Source: Gallaecimonas mangrovi (lineage in GTDB: Bacteria > Pseudomonadota > Gammaproteobacteria > Enterobacterales > Gallaecimonadaceae). Taken from it: a stretch of 64,000 nucleotides of DNA. The stretch is from NCBI RefSeq assembly GCF_003367375.1, contig NZ_CP031416.1, positions 1,495,501-1,559,500 of the forward strand, in the 5' to 3' direction. The notes beneath the pieces are model-generated. The model saw nothing but the letters and a program-made list of their open reading frames with translations, made no database searches and was not told the DNA's origin. Each line of letters begins with the position of its first letter. Position 1 is the first letter of the stretch. Positions 8,849 to 18,037 of this stretch are shown one piece after another. Position numbers and translations under genes: made by a program.

Positions 8849-9583
8849 ATGAGCGAAGTACATCAACGTCAGGTGGTTCTGGATACGGAAACCACCGGTA
8901 TGAACCAGGACGTGGGCCCGCATTGGGAAGGGCACCGCATTATTGAAATCGGTTGTGTGGAGGTGATTAATCGCCGACTCACTGGCCGGCACTTTCATGT
9001 GTATTTACAACCAGACCGCCCTGTAGACCCGGAAGCCTTTGAAGTACATGGTATTTCCGACGATTTTTTGAAAGACAAACCGCGCTTTGGTGAGGTGGCC
9101 CAAGACTTTATCGAGTTTATTCGTGGTGCCGAGCTGGTTATTCATAACGCCCCCTTTGATATCGGCTTTATGGACTTTGAGTTCCGGATGTGGAACCCGC
9201 AGCAGCCTAGTACCGAAACCTTTTGTTCGGTAACCGACTCCCTGGTGCTGGCCCGCCGTATGTTCCCCGGCAAGCGCAATAACTTGGACGTGTTGTGCGA
9301 CCGTTTCTTTATCGACAACTCCGGCCGCACCTTGCACGGCGCTTTGCTCGATGCCGAGATTTTGGCCGATGTTTACCTGGCCATGACCGGTGGCCAAACC
9401 AAGCTCAACCTGGTGGCAAGCGGTGGTGATGGCAGTGATACCGGCGGCAATGAAATTCGCCGTTTGGCGCTGGCTGCCGACGCGCTACCGGTTATTCGCG
9501 CCAGCGGTGAAGAGCTACAAGCCCATGAAGGGCGACTGGATTTGGTAGAGAAAAAAGGGGGCCATTGCCTGTGGCGTCAATAG
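8849..9583 (+). CDS. dnaQ: DNA polymerase III epsilon subunit (3'-5' proofreading exonuclease)
   Basis: A 244-residue DEDDh exonuclease that proofreads for the replicative polymerase. Exo I LDTETTG (Asp12, Glu14), Exo II HNAPFDIGFMD and Exo III HGALLDAEILAD are present, followed by a C-terminal tail that would contact the alpha subunit. The ATG at 8849 follows AAGGTG; an in-frame ORF extends upstream but crosses the rnhA promoter region. It overlaps the next gene by 13 bases, implying co-transcription. Confidence 0.97.
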   Translation: MSEVHQRQVVLDTETTGMNQDVGPHWEGHRIIEIGCVEVINRRLTGRHFHVYLQPDRPVDPEAFEVHGISDDFLKDKPRFGEVAQDFIEFIRGAELVIHNAPFDIGFMDFEFRMWNPQQPSTETFCSVTDSLVLARRMFPGKRNNLDVLCDRFFIDNSGRTLHGALLDAEILADVYLAMTGGQTKLNLVASGGDGSDTGGNEIRRLALAADALPVIRASGEELQAHEGRLDLVEKKGGHCLWRQ

Positions 9584-10821
9584 GGCGTTTAGGCTGGCTT
9601 GCCGCCACCCTTGTTGTGGTGGCATCTGCCCATGGTGCTGAAAAAAAACAAGATACCTTGCCGGTCTCTGAGCTTTACCTTCACAACCTTTTTCATATTG
9701 ATAAAGCCCCCTTTTATGAAGTGTTTCGGCGTAAAGAAGGTGCCGAGCCACTGATCTTTGTTGGCCCTCAGGGCAACAAGTTTTATTACCAGCGTCACCC
9801 TGACACCATGGCCTGGTTTTCCAGTTTTGGGCTGGATTTTATTCGTATGCAAAAGCCGGTTATCGGCCCTTGGCAGGCTTTGGGGCAGCTTGAAGAGCAC
9901 CAGCCTTTTAAAGGCTTTGTGTTTGGTGAGCCTACCTGGCCTAACGCGCATTACGTGGGAGAAGAGGCATTACTTTGCCAAGACGTGCACGACCTGGCTG
10001 GTATCTTGACCCCAAAAGAATTAAAACGGCTCGTCGATGCTCGTACCTGGTTCACTAGCGAACATTATGGCCAAGACGATAACTTTGCCTTTGGTTCTAC
10101 TGCCAAGGTGCATTTAAAGGCGAAAGGGGATAATCGCTACTGTGCCGATCTGCGCCTGCCCAGTCTTGCCGGGCATTATGTGTGGTCATTGCGCGACACT
10201 GCGGTATTTGATGCCAAGGAATACAGTCACAAAATCGAAGTAAAAGCACTGCCGTTCGCTATTGAAACGCCAGTGCCTGGCGACTATCTCAGCCCACTGA
10301 TTTATCGTTTAACACTGAACGATAAAAACATTAATCCTGAGTCGGTCAGAATAGCCCTGACCTTGCATCTGGGCGACGATAAAAGTGCCATTCGCATATT
10401 ACGCCTTAGCCAAGGGGTGGCAGAGTTGCGCTATCCGCAACAACCGGGCGCCACCATTACTACCTCAGGGGAAGTGGATTTTACCGATGCCAGTGGTCAG
10501 AAACGGCAATTGCGGTTACCTGACCGTGCCTTGATGTCGATGTCTACCCAGAGCATCCAAAAACAGGAACAAAAAGAGCAACAATTACTGGAAAAAGCCG
10601 CTGAAAAAAATACCAAGTCGGGTATTTCGCCATGGTGGTGGCTATTTGCACTGGTGCCGGTGATTTTTGGCACACTTTGGTGGTGGTTAAGAGCCCGTAA
10701 ACCGAAAGAAGCTTTACCTGAGCAGAGCCAGGAATCGCCCGAAACTCAACCGCAAGCACAAGAAAATGATGACTTTTTGCTCGATCTAAGCCGTCCGGAC
10801 GACATCGACGAAAAAAATTAA
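9571..10821 (+). CDS. TIGR03503 family exported, membrane-anchored protein
   Basis: About 416 residues, with an N-terminal signal segment, a large extracytoplasmic region and one C-terminal membrane helix (around WWWLFALVPVIFGTLWWWL) followed by a charged cytoplasmic tail. Two short patches resemble TIGR03503 proteins of Vibrio and Shewanella: a PQGNKFYYQRHPDTMAWF strand and the GPWQALGQ turn. Those proteins also lie between dnaQ and tRNA-Asp. Function is unknown. The start is GTG at 9571 (GGGGG 9 bases upstream); TTG at 9565 is possible. No terminator follows before the tRNA promoter. Confidence 0.7.
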   Translation: MASIGRLGWLAATLVVVASAHGAEKKQDTLPVSELYLHNLFHIDKAPFYEVFRRKEGAEPLIFVGPQGNKFYYQRHPDTMAWFSSFGLDFIRMQKPVIGPWQALGQLEEHQPFKGFVFGEPTWPNAHYVGEEALLCQDVHDLAGILTPKELKRLVDARTWFTSEHYGQDDNFAFGSTAKVHLKAKGDNRYCADLRLPSLAGHYVWSLRDTAVFDAKEYSHKIEVKALPFAIETPVPGDYLSPLIYRLTLNDKNINPESVRIALTLHLGDDKSAIRILRLSQGVAELRYPQQPGATITTSGEVDFTDASGQKRQLRLPDRALMSMSTQSIQKQEQKEQQLLEKAAEKNTKSGISPWWWLFALVPVIFGTLWWWLRARKPKEALPEQSQESPETQPQAQENDDFLLDLSRPDDIDEKN

Positions 10822-10830
10822 GAAAAGGTG

Positions 10831-10860
10831 TTGACGCTGGGCGCGCGCCAAACGTAGTAT
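10831..10860 (+). promoter_or_regulatory. Promoter of the tRNA-Asp array
   Basis: TTGACG at 10831-10836 and TAGTAT at 10855-10860 are separated by 18 bases, close to the sigma-70 consensus. The start site would fall near 10867. The stretch just after the -10 is GC-rich (TTGCGCCGCACC), the kind of discriminator found in stringently controlled stable-RNA promoters. Confidence 0.75.
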
Positions 10861-10901
10861 TTGCGCCGCACCGGGGGGATGACCACCGGAAAGCACAGTG
10901 C

Positions 10902-10978
10902 GGAGTGGTAGTTCAGTTGGTTAGAATACCGGCCTGTCACGCCGGGGGTCGCGGGTTCGAGTCCCGTCCACTCCGCCA
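10902..10978 (+). tRNA. tRNA-Asp (GTC), copy 1
   Basis: A 77-base cloverleaf with encoded CCA: acceptor GGAGTGG/CCACTCC, D-arm with AGTTGGTTAGA, anticodon loop CTGTCAC (GTC) and T-loop GTTCGAGTC. It differs from E. coli tRNA-Asp at only a few paired positions. Confidence 0.98.
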
Positions 10979-11099
10979 CTAATTTTAACGACAAGAGTTC
11001 GCTCTTGTTGTTGCGCTCAAAGGCAAAGCGCCTTTTGGTAAGCGCAATGTGACAATGTATCGCTCGGTAGCACGCCGATTGATAAAAAGAATAAAGTGC

Positions 11100-11176
11100 G
11101 GAGTGGTAGTTCAGTTGGTTAGAATACCGGCCTGTCACGCCGGGGGTCGCGGGTTCGAGTCCCGTCCACTCCGCCA
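11100..11176 (+). tRNA. tRNA-Asp (GTC), copy 2
   Basis: Identical to copy 1 over 77 bases, CCA encoded. It lies 121 bases after copy 1. Confidence 0.98.
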
Positions 11177-11234
11177 CTAATTATTAACAATAAGAGTTCG
11201 CTCTTGTTGTTGCGGAGGAAAGCCAAGGCTTTCC

Positions 11235-11278
11235 GGGTCGCGGGCCTAGCCGGCCGCGTTAAGTCCCGTCACTCCGCA
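11235..11278 (+). pseudogene. Decayed tRNA-Asp 3' half in spacer 2
   Basis: It keeps GGGTCGCGGG from the variable/T-stem region, then a foreign insert (CCTAGCCGGCCGCGTT), then a CCCGTC-ACTCCGCA acceptor end that has lost bases relative to the intact copies. The 5' half and anticodon are gone, so it cannot fold as a tRNA. It is followed by its own copy of the spacer hairpin. Confidence 0.6.
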
Positions 11279-11398
11279 CCCATTTTGACGATAAGAGCTT
11301 GCTCTTGTTGTTGCGCCCAAAGGCAGAGCCTTTTGATAAGCGCCATGTGACAATGTATCGCTCGGTAGCACACCGATTGATAAAAAAGAATAAAGTGC

Positions 11399-11475
11399 GG
11401 AGTGGTAGTTCAGTTGGTTAGAATACCGGCCTGTCACGCCGGGGGTCGCGGGTTCGAGTCCCGTCCACTCCGCCA
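11399..11475 (+). tRNA. tRNA-Asp (GTC), copy 3
   Basis: Identical to copies 1 and 2. It lies 222 bases after copy 2; the longer spacer contains a decayed tRNA 3' half. Confidence 0.98.
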
Positions 11476-11596
11476 CTAATTTTAACAATAAGAGTTCACT
11501 CTTGTTGTTGCGCTCAAAGGCAAAGCGCCTTTTGATAAGCGCAATGTGACAATGTATCGCTCGGTAGCACGCCGATTGATAAAAAGAATAAAGTGC

Positions 11597-11673
11597 GGAG
11601 TGGTAGTTCAGTTGGTTAGAATACCGGCCTGTCACGCCGGGGGTCGCGGGTTCGAGTCCCGTCCACTCCGCCA
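11597..11673 (+). tRNA. tRNA-Asp (GTC), copy 4
   Basis: Identical to the other copies, CCA encoded. It lies 121 bases after copy 3. Confidence 0.98.
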
Positions 11674-11717
11674 CTAATGTTAACGATAAGAGTTCGCTCT
11701 TATTGTTGCGAAGGAAA

Positions 11718-11750
11718 GGGCCGCGGGCCTAGCTGGCCGCGTTGAGCTCC
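11718..11750 (+). pseudogene. Second, weaker tRNA-Asp remnant after copy 4
   Basis: The stretch starting GGGCCGCGGGCCTAGCTGGC resembles the middle of the remnant at 11235-11278, including the same insert, but the acceptor end is further degraded. It ends just before the array terminator. Confidence 0.4.
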
Positions 11751-11770
11751 ATCCAGTCTGTTAATATTAA

Positions 11771-11800
11771 AAAAGCCCGACCGTCTGGTCGGGCTTTTTG
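11771..11800 (+). terminator. Rho-independent terminator of the tRNA-Asp array
   Basis: Stem AGCCCGACC/GGTCGGGCT with a GTCT-type loop followed by TTTTT on the plus strand, the first such signal after the promoter at 10831. Confidence 0.85.
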
Positions 11801-12128
11801 CTTTTCTCTTTTAATAAATCAGCCAAGGTGCTTTCGGCTTTTGCATCGGCCAGTACAAGCTGCCGATATTAATATGCCATTCACGGCCCTGCTGCGCTGT
11901 TCTATTCGTTATGCTTTCTACCCCTTGCACATGGCATTTATCTACGCTGTAGCCTTTAAGAGAGGGGCCTGCGCTATCTGCCTCGATAGCTTGTGCAACA
12001 GCCATTATATTCTCAGTCAGTTAGCATTATTCAGGCCGCCTAAAGCCATTGGTGTGTCTGGTGGTTTAATGGCGTCGATAAGCTACAGCCGGGCCATATG
12101 TCTAGTGAGGCAGAGCTTCACGGCCAAT
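11801..12128. other. Non-coding stretch between tRNA array and acrB
   Basis: About 330 bases with no convincing gene. The longest candidate, 64 codons on the minus strand (11811-12005), has no recognisable domain and no clear ribosome binding site. I see no repeat or integrase remnant here. Confidence 0.5.
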
Positions 12129-12156
12129 AAAAAAGCGCCCTTAGGGCGCTTTTTTA
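12129..12156 (-). terminator. Rho-independent terminator of acrAB
   Basis: Stem AGCGCCC/GGGCGCT with a TTA loop and U-runs on both strands. It lies 18 bases past the acrB stop codon. Confidence 0.85.
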
Positions 12157-12174
12157 AATGGAGGCAAGGTAAGG

Positions 12175-15100
12175 TTAATGCACCTTCTTACCACTTAGCT
12201 TGTGAGCAATACGCTCCACTATTACGAAGAACAGCGGTACAAAGAAGATACCGAGCAGGGTAGAGCTAACCATCCCACCTAGCACCCCGGTACCTACCGC
12301 ATGCTGGCTACCGGAGCCGGCACCACTGCTGATAGCCAATGGTACTACACCTAACCCGAAGGCAAGTGAGGTCATTAAGATTGGCCGCAGACGCATCCGC
12401 ACTGCATCCAAAGTGGCTTCGATAAGGTCTCTGCCTCCGTCATATTCCGCCTTGGCAAATTCCACAATCAAGATGGCGTTTTTCGCTCCCAAACCAATGA
12501 TAGTTAACAGCGCAACCTGGAAGTAAACGTCGTTAGACAGATCCCGCATATCGGTAGCGATAAGGGTACCGAGCACGCCCAGTGGGATAACCAACAGCAC
12601 CGCAAAGGGAATAGACCAGCTTTCATAAAGTGCAGCCAAACACAGGAACACCACCAAAATAGACAGGCTGTAAAGCCCTACCACTTGGCCGCCTGCTTGC
12701 TGTTCTTCATAGGACAGGCCTGTCCATTGCAGTGAGAAGCCCGGTGGCAGTTTTGCCGCCAGTTTTTCCATGGTAGCCATGGCATCACCAGAACTGATGC
12801 CTGGTGCAGGGGCGCCCATGATTTCAAAAGCTGGCAGGCCGTTATAGCGTTGCAGCTGCGGTGAGCCGTAACCCCAATGCCCAGAAGCAATGGCAGACAT
12901 CGGCACCATGTCACCGTCGCTATTGCGCACGTACCAGTCGTTGACGTTTTGCGGCTGCATGCGGTAAGGCGCGCCACCTTGAACGTAGACTTTCTTGATA
13001 CGACCGCGGTCGATAAAGTCATTAACGTAACTACCGCCCCAAGCAGTGGACAGGGTCGAGGTAATGTCGGAAACCGACACCCCTAAAGAACCGGCCTTTT
13101 TGTAGTCAACGTCAATGTTGTACTCAGGCTTATCCAACTGGCCATTAGGACGTACCGCAACCAAGTTATTCTGCTTGCCAGCCATACCCAGCATTTGGAA
13201 CAGTGCCTGCATCAGTTTTTGATGGCCCTGAGAGTTGCTGTCTTGCAGGTAGGCGTCAAAGCCGTTGGCTTGGCCGAGTTCAATTACCGCAGGAGGTGTG
13301 GCGGCGAAAACCTGGGCGCCTTTAATCTGCTGAAGAGCACCCATGGCACGTCCAGCTATCGAGGCTGCATCTTGGCCCGGGCCGGTACGTTCGTCCCAAG
13401 GTTTGAGTTTAACGAAGGCAATACCGACGTTCTGACCCATACCGGCAAAGGAGAAACCGCCAACGGCAAACACGGCCACCACGTTTTTCTTCTCTTTGGT
13501 TTCGAAATAATGCCGGACCTTTTTAAACACGGCGCTGGTTTGTTGTTGCGTTGCCGTTTCAGGCAGCTGCACCAAAGTGAAGATAACGCCTTGGTCCTCA
13601 TCGGGCAGTAATGATGTCGGCGTTTTGGTAAATAGATAGCCAACGGCAGCGATGATCAGCACATAGAAAATCATCATCCGGCCGCCACGTTTTAACAGGC
13701 CACCTACGGCACCTTGATACTTATTGGTGCCTTTATCAAAAACCTTGTTAAACCACCCAAAGAAACCTTTGTCACTGGCATGATGACCTTTCGCGATGGG
13801 CTTCATGATGGTGGCACAAAGGGCCGGAGTCAGGATCATCGCTACCAGTACCGAAAGCGCCATTGCTGACACGATGGTTACTGAGAATTGGCGATAGATA
13901 ACACCGGTAGAACCATTCATAAAGGCCATGGGCACAAATACGGCCGACAGAACCAAACCGATAGCAACCAAGGCGCCGGTGATTTGGTCCATCGACTTTT
14001 TGGTGGCTTCTTTAGGGGATAAGCCCTCTTCGCTCATCACCCGTTCAACGTTCTCAACCACCACGATGGCATCATCCACCAGCAAGCCGATAGCGAGCAC
14101 CATTGCAAACATGGTCAAGGTGTTAATGGTGTAGCCGAAGGCCGACAGCACGGCAAAGGTGCCCAGCAGTACCACCGGCACTGCAATGGTGGGGATCAAG
14201 GTAGCGCGGAAGTTCTGCAAGAACAGGTACATGATGAAGAACACCAGTACTACTGCTTCGACCAGGGTATGCACCACACCTTCGATAGATTTTTTAACGA
14301 AAGGCGTACTGTCGTAAGGAACAACCGCTTTCATCCCGGCAGGGAAGAACTTGGACATTTCCTTAATCTTCGCTTCAACGTTTTTCGCTGTATCCAGGGC
14401 GTTAGCGCCACTGGCTAAGCGAATACCGATACCGGTTGCGGCATGGCCATTAAAGGTTGAGGTGAAGTTGTAGTTTTCAGCCCCCATTTCGACTTTGGCA
14501 ACGTCTTTGAGGTAAACGTTGGCGCCTTGCGACGTGGTTCTGAGCAAGATATTACGGAACTGCTGCGGTGTTTGCAGGCGGCTTTGTAGATTGACGGTAG
14601 CGTTCAGCTCTTGGCCTTCAACGGAAGGCGTACCACCAATTTGGCCTGCGGTAACCTGAGCGTTCTGCGCTTCAATAGCGGAGCTAACGTCGTCAGGGGT
14701 AACGTTAAATTTTTTCAGCTTGTATGGGTCAAGCCAAATACGCATCGCATATTGCGAACCGAATACCTGCAATTCCCCAACGCCTTGAACCCGGCTAAGC
14801 GGGTCTTTGACATGGGAGTTGATGTAGTCGGCTAAGTCGTACTTATCCATTGAGCCGTCTGCCGAGTAGAAGGCATAAACCATCAGGAAGTTACGTACTG
14901 ACTTGGTAACGGTGATCCCTTGGCGTTGCACGGCTTCGGGTAATAGCGGTGTGGCCAGTTGCAGTTTGTTCTGCACCTGAACCTGCGCAATATCCGGGTT
15001 AGTGCCCTGAATAAAGGTCAGGGTAATGGTGGCCATGCCATTGGAATAGCTTTTTGACGACATGTACGTCAGGCCGTCAATACCATTCATTTGCTGCTCA

Positions 15101-15294
15101 ATAACCTGGGTTACTGAATTTGCAAGGGTTTCCGCAGAAGCACCAGGGTAGGTGGCACTTATAGTCACCGTCGGTGGTGCAATGCTGGGATATTGGGCGA
15201 TAGGCAAGCGATAAATCGCTATCACCCCAGCCAGCATAATGAGTATCGCGATCACCCATGCGAAGATGGGGCGATCAATGAAAAAACGTGGCAT
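12175..15294 (-). CDS. acrB: RND efflux pump inner-membrane transporter (AcrB/MexB type, HAE1)
   Basis: A 1039-residue proton-driven drug exporter, close to the 1049 of E. coli AcrB. It starts [16 protein letters not shown], has the periplasmic porter domain with YPSIAPPTV near residue 40, the proton-relay Asp pair in [16 protein letters not shown] (about residues 405-420), and the second half beginning around residue 540. It would work with the lipoprotein adaptor encoded 11 bases upstream and a TolC-type channel not in this window. No regulator gene is adjacent. The acrB symbol reflects family, not proven substrate range. Confidence 0.95.
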   Translation of the reverse strand: MPRFFIDRPIFAWVIAILIMLAGVIAIYRLPIAQYPSIAPPTVTISATYPGASAETLANSVTQVIEQQMNGIDGLTYMSSKSYSNGMATITLTFIQGTNPDIAQVQVQNKLQLATPLLPEAVQRQGITVTKSVRNFLMVYAFYSADGSMDKYDLADYINSHVKDPLSRVQGVGELQVFGSQYAMRIWLDPYKLKKFNVTPDDVSSAIEAQNAQVTAGQIGGTPSVEGQELNATVNLQSRLQTPQQFRNILLRTTSQGANVYLKDVAKVEMGAENYNFTSTFNGHAATGIGIRLASGANALDTAKNVEAKIKEMSKFFPAGMKAVVPYDSTPFVKKSIEGVVHTLVEAVVLVFFIMYLFLQNFRATLIPTIAVPVVLLGTFAVLSAFGYTINTLTMFAMVLAIGLLVDDAIVVVENVERVMSEEGLSPKEATKKSMDQITGALVAIGLVLSAVFVPMAFMNGSTGVIYRQFSVTIVSAMALSVLVAMILTPALCATIMKPIAKGHHASDKGFFGWFNKVFDKGTNKYQGAVGGLLKRGGRMMIFYVLIIAAVGYLFTKTPTSLLPDEDQGVIFTLVQLPETATQQQTSAVFKKVRHYFETKEKKNVVAVFAVGGFSFAGMGQNVGIAFVKLKPWDERTGPGQDAASIAGRAMGALQQIKGAQVFAATPPAVIELGQANGFDAYLQDSNSQGHQKLMQALFQMLGMAGKQNNLVAVRPNGQLDKPEYNIDVDYKKAGSLGVSVSDITSTLSTAWGGSYVNDFIDRGRIKKVYVQGGAPYRMQPQNVNDWYVRNSDGDMVPMSAIASGHWGYGSPQLQRYNGLPAFEIMGAPAPGISSGDAMATMEKLAAKLPPGFSLQWTGLSYEEQQAGGQVVGLYSLSILVVFLCLAALYESWSIPFAVLLVIPLGVLGTLIATDMRDLSNDVYFQVALLTIIGLGAKNAILIVEFAKAEYDGGRDLIEATLDAVRMRLRPILMTSLAFGLGVVPLAISSGAGSGSQHAVGTGVLGGMVSSTLLGIFFVPLFFVIVERIAHKLSGKKVH

Positions 15295-15305
15295 GAATGC
15301 TCCCC

Positions 15306-16445
15306 TTACTTCTGTTCAGCGGCTGCTTTGGCGGTGACGGCAACGCCAGGCTGAACTTTCTGCAAGCCATTGAGAATAACTTTATCGCCAGGCTTAAGGC
15401 CGCTGGTTACCTGCCATTTGTTGTCGACAACATTACCGGTAGTGACGGTGCGTTTTTCAACCTTGTTGCTGCTGTCAACGATATAGACATAAGCGTTCCC
15501 TTTCGGGTCGCGCATCACTGCTGACTGCGGCACTAATACCGCATTTTCGTCAACGCCGGTCACCACATTGGCGCGGGCATACATACCTGGCAGCAATACG
15601 CCGTCTTTGTTGGGGAATACGGCGCGCAGGGTTACGGTGCCGCTGTCTTTATCGACATAAACTTCGGAGTACTCAATTTTGCCTTTAACCGGGTAAGTGG
15701 TGCCGTCTTCCAGCTCCAGTGTTACCACAGCCGCCTGGGCAGGCTTGATGCTGCCATTAGCCATCTTGGCTTTTAATAACTGCAGGGCTGTACTGGACTC
15801 GGTTAAATCGACGTAGATAGGGTCAAGTTGCTGAACCCGAACCATTTCCTGAGACTGATTGGCAGTCACCAGCGCGCCCGGCGTCACAGAGGAAATACCG
15901 ATACGGCCAGCAATGGGCGATTTTACATCGGTATAGTTAAGATTGATTTCAGCGGTTTTAACCTGAGCTTGGGCAGACTTGATACCGGCCTCAGCCTGCT
16001 TATAAGTGGCTTCAGCTTGGTCCAAATCTTGTTGGCTAACATAGTTGGTTTTCACCAGTTTCTGATAGCGCTTATAGGTCAGTTCGCTAGAACGGGCATC
16101 AGCTTTGGCTTTGGCAACGGCCGCCTCTGCGCTGGCCAGTGCGGCTTGGTAAGGAGCCGGGTCAATCTGGTAGAGGGACTGGCCTTTTTCTACGGTGCCG
16201 CCTTCAGTGAACAGGCGTTTTAAAATAACCCCGCTGACTTGAGGCCGGATCTGTGCTTCCAGATAGGCATTAACGCGCCCTGGCAATTCAGTGGTAAGGG
16301 TAAGCGGCTGTGACTGGACCGTCATGATACCGACTTCCTGTGGGGGGCGCTGTTGCTGTCCCTGTGCACCCTTGTCGGCTGGGCTGCATCCCACTAAGGC
16401 CGCAGCAATGGCCAGGGCCAATATGGCACTTTTATGTTGTCGCAT
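15306..16445 (-). CDS. acrA: RND efflux periplasmic adaptor subunit (AcrA/MexA type)
   Basis: A 379-residue lipoprotein with lipobox ALVGC, a lipoyl half-motif, a long alpha-hairpin rich in Ala/Lys/Gln (about residues 95-170), the second lipoyl half ([18 protein letters not shown]) and beta-barrel/MP domains. It bridges AcrB and the outer-membrane channel. I chose the ATG at 16445 (AGAGG upstream) because it gives a normal lipoprotein signal; a TTG seven codons further upstream is less likely. First gene of a two-gene operon with acrB. Confidence 0.95.
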   Translation of the reverse strand: MRQHKSAILALAIAAALVGCSPADKGAQGQQQRPPQEVGIMTVQSQPLTLTTELPGRVNAYLEAQIRPQVSGVILKRLFTEGGTVEKGQSLYQIDPAPYQAALASAEAAVAKAKADARSSELTYKRYQKLVKTNYVSQQDLDQAEATYKQAEAGIKSAQAQVKTAEINLNYTDVKSPIAGRIGISSVTPGALVTANQSQEMVRVQQLDPIYVDLTESSTALQLLKAKMANGSIKPAQAAVVTLELEDGTTYPVKGKIEYSEVYVDKDSGTVTLRAVFPNKDGVLLPGMYARANVVTGVDENAVLVPQSAVMRDPKGNAYVYIVDSSNKVEKRTVTTGNVVDNKWQVTSGLKPGDKVILNGLQKVQPGVAVTAKAAAEQK

Positions 16446-16520
16446 GACAAAAAACCTCTGTTTCAAAATGACGGTTCGTACAGGAACGCGGTATTTTTAG
16501 AACTGGCATCATATCAGAAC

Positions 16521-16536
16521 GAATGAACGTTCATTC
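16521..16536. promoter_or_regulatory. Perfect 16-bp palindrome upstream of acrA, candidate TetR-type operator
   Basis: GAATGAACGTTCATTC is fully self-complementary. It lies about 76 bases upstream of the acrA start, where efflux operators of TetR-family repressors (AcrR, TtgR and relatives) are normally found. No tetR gene is in the window, so the regulator would act in trans. Confidence 0.6.
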
Positions 16537-16639
16537 CAAATTTGCTGTTACAGTCCGTTTCGTGGTCGGGAACAAAGAACACTTGCTTTCTTTTCAAGAT
16601 CATAAGCAAAGCGCTTTGTCGTATTAGATTCTGTTAACA

Positions 16640-17266
16640 CTACCCTTGGAACAGGGTTTGGAATTGCCGGTCCATCCACAGTGCCAGCGGGCCTAAAACT
16701 GACCGAGAAGACTGGCATGAAAGGGGAGATTTTTGTGTTGTCGCTGCTTTAGCCTGGCGCACAAAAAGACCACTGTGACTACGATAGACTACGTAACCCT
16801 TGTTGGCATCCATCGGTGCATACACCGATGAGCCGTAATCAGTGTCGATGAGAAACGTCAGTTTATCCAGCCAAGCCGGTTTTACCCAAGTCTTGGGGGA
16901 TAAGGCGTAGGCGTGGTGCGGTACACTGTTTTCCTTATCGATGTCGCGAAAGCGGCCCTCAATGCGTTCCAAACGGTATTGTGGCTCAAAGCCTAATACC
17001 GTTAACCAATTGGGCCATTTAATAAAACGTGCATCTAGGCGCCAGTCATCGCCACGCAACGGAAATTGCCGGGCAATACAGTCATGGGGCGTGGTCAGTT
17101 GCAGCTGAAACTGTTCGGGAGCGAGCTTTTGAAATTGCACCCAAGCAACGGGCACTTCGCTACCCAGGCGTTGATAAGTTTGATAAAGCGCCAGAAAAAG
17201 TAAGCTACTGACCAAGACGGAGCTAAAAAGACTAAGTAGTAACAGTCGCCAGAGCCATTTGAACAT
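16640..17266 (-). CDS. Hypothetical protein with N-terminal membrane anchor
   Basis: A 208-residue protein with one strongly hydrophobic N-terminal helix (residues 5-28) and a soluble remainder that should face the periplasm. I recognise no domain or catalytic motif. ATG start. No terminator separates it clearly from acrA, but the gap to the palindrome and acrA start suggests a separate transcription unit. The coding character (no stops, normal codon use, no good competing frame) supports a real gene. Confidence 0.65.
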   Translation of the reverse strand: MFKWLWRLLLLSLFSSVLVSSLLFLALYQTYQRLGSEVPVAWVQFQKLAPEQFQLQLTTPHDCIARQFPLRGDDWRLDARFIKWPNWLTVLGFEPQYRLERIEGRFRDIDKENSVPHHAYALSPKTWVKPAWLDKLTFLIDTDYGSSVYAPMDANKGYVVYRSHSGLFVRQAKAATTQKSPLSCQSSRSVLGPLALWMDRQFQTLFQG

Positions 17267-17343
17267 CTGCTACCTGTGTCCTTGTCAGTTTTCGCTGTCT
17301 ATTAGCGTATCCGATTGCCTGCTGTAGATCATTAGCGGTAATT

Positions 17344-17383
17344 GATAAAAATAAACCCGGTACAGACCGGGTTTATTTTTATC
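17344..17383 (-). terminator. Long terminator hairpin after the azurin gene
   Basis: Perfect 18-base arms (GATAAAAATAAACCCGGT and its complement) around an ACAG loop, with A/T runs forming the outer stem so that it can act in both directions. It lies just past the azurin stop codon. Confidence 0.85.
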
Positions 17384-17394
17384 GGGAAGTAGGC

Positions 17395-17835
17395 TTAGTT
17401 GATGACGAATTTGCCATGCATCAAGGCAAAATGCCCCGGGAATGAACAAAAGAAGGTGTAATCACCTTGTTTGGTTAATTTGCTCATATCAACACTCACC
17501 TGTGTTTGCTCGCCACCACCAATGATGGGTGTGAAGGCCAGTACTCTGGCATCGTCTTTCGGCAGGTAATTGTTGGCAAGGCCTGCTTGCGCGCCAGCCA
17601 TCGCCAGGGCTTGATAGTCATCGGTTTTACTTAAAACCCAGTTGTGGCCCATGGTGTTTTTAGGCATCTTGCCAACATGTTTAAGGGTGACATCAAAACG
17701 TTTGCAGCTGGCAGGCACTGCTATCACCGTTTTATTAAACTGCATGGCATCGGTTGCCTCAAGGGTCGTGGCACACTCGTCAGCAAAAGCAGGCAGGGCG
17801 CTGAAAGCCAAAAAGGCCAGGGCGGCTTTTCTCAT
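17395..17835 (-). CDS. azu: Azurin (periplasmic type I blue copper protein)
   Basis: A 146-residue precursor; cleavage after AFA (residue 18) gives a 128-residue mature protein, the usual azurin length. In mature numbering the copper ligands fall at the canonical places: Gly45-His46 (MGHNW), Cys112 (FFCSF), His117 (PGHF) and Met121 (ALMHG), with the Cys3-Cys26 pair also present. It shuttles electrons in the periplasm, in some species to nitrite reductase or cytochrome c peroxidase; no partner is adjacent. The ATG at 17835 has GGAG upstream; a TTG five codons earlier is rejected. Confidence 0.97.
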   Translation of the reverse strand: MRKAALAFLAFSALPAFADECATTLEATDAMQFNKTVIAVPASCKRFDVTLKHVGKMPKNTMGHNWVLSKTDDYQALAMAGAQAGLANNYLPKDDARVLAFTPIIGGGEQTQVSVDMSKLTKQGDYTFFCSFPGHFALMHGKFVIN

Positions 17836-17976
17836 TGAATCTATCTCCAAAAGCTTATTATTAAGCCGGGCGCAGCCTGGCGGTTTTTTTGATTATTCTG
17901 CCGTTAAAAAAACATCTTTGGAAAGCTTTTAATGAAAAAAGGTGGCGTTGATTAAATTTATAGAATTAAAAAAAGA

Positions 17977-18001
17977 AAACCCCGCTAAATGCAGGGTTTT
18001 A
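17977..18001 (-). terminator. Probable terminator of fadE
   Basis: Imperfect hairpin AAAACCC...GGGTTTT with flanking A/T runs, 37 bases past the fadE stop codon. Weaker than the other terminators here. Confidence 0.55.
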
Positions 18002-18037
18002 TTCGGTACTAAAACTCAGGTTTTATCGAGTTAAATA

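Larger units (their letters stand above)
10902..11703 (+). repeat. Tandem tRNA-Asp plus spacer repeat, 198-base unit
   Basis: The segments 10902-11099 and 11399-11596 are two nearly identical 198-base units (77-base tRNA plus 121-base spacer). After each tRNA, 9-13 bases past the CCA, comes a short hairpin, usually with a TTCG loop (10991-11008, 11190-11207, 11488-11505, 11686-11703; a fifth at 11291-11308 follows the decayed copy). The array looks like unequal-crossover expansion of one unit. Confidence 0.85.

Noticed and set aside
10902-11673. Regular direct repeats that could suggest a CRISPR array
   Set aside because: The repeated unit is a full tRNA gene with a nearly identical spacer, not short repeats with unique spacers.
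10818-11674. Two minus-strand frames of about 119 and 142 codons with repeated MAEWTGLEPATPGVTGRYSN blocks
   Set aside because: They are the antisense of the tRNA-Asp copies and their spacers; the repeated peptide is a well-known false gene caused by tRNA-Asp.
11235-12128. tRNA-Asp attachment site with a lost integrative element
   Set aside because: tRNA genes are common attachment sites, but no integrase, phage gene or matching direct repeat at a distance is seen; array expansion explains the remnants.
11742-12263. A 173-codon plus-strand frame between tRNA array and acrB
   Set aside because: It runs across two terminators and into the antisense of acrB, with no domain.
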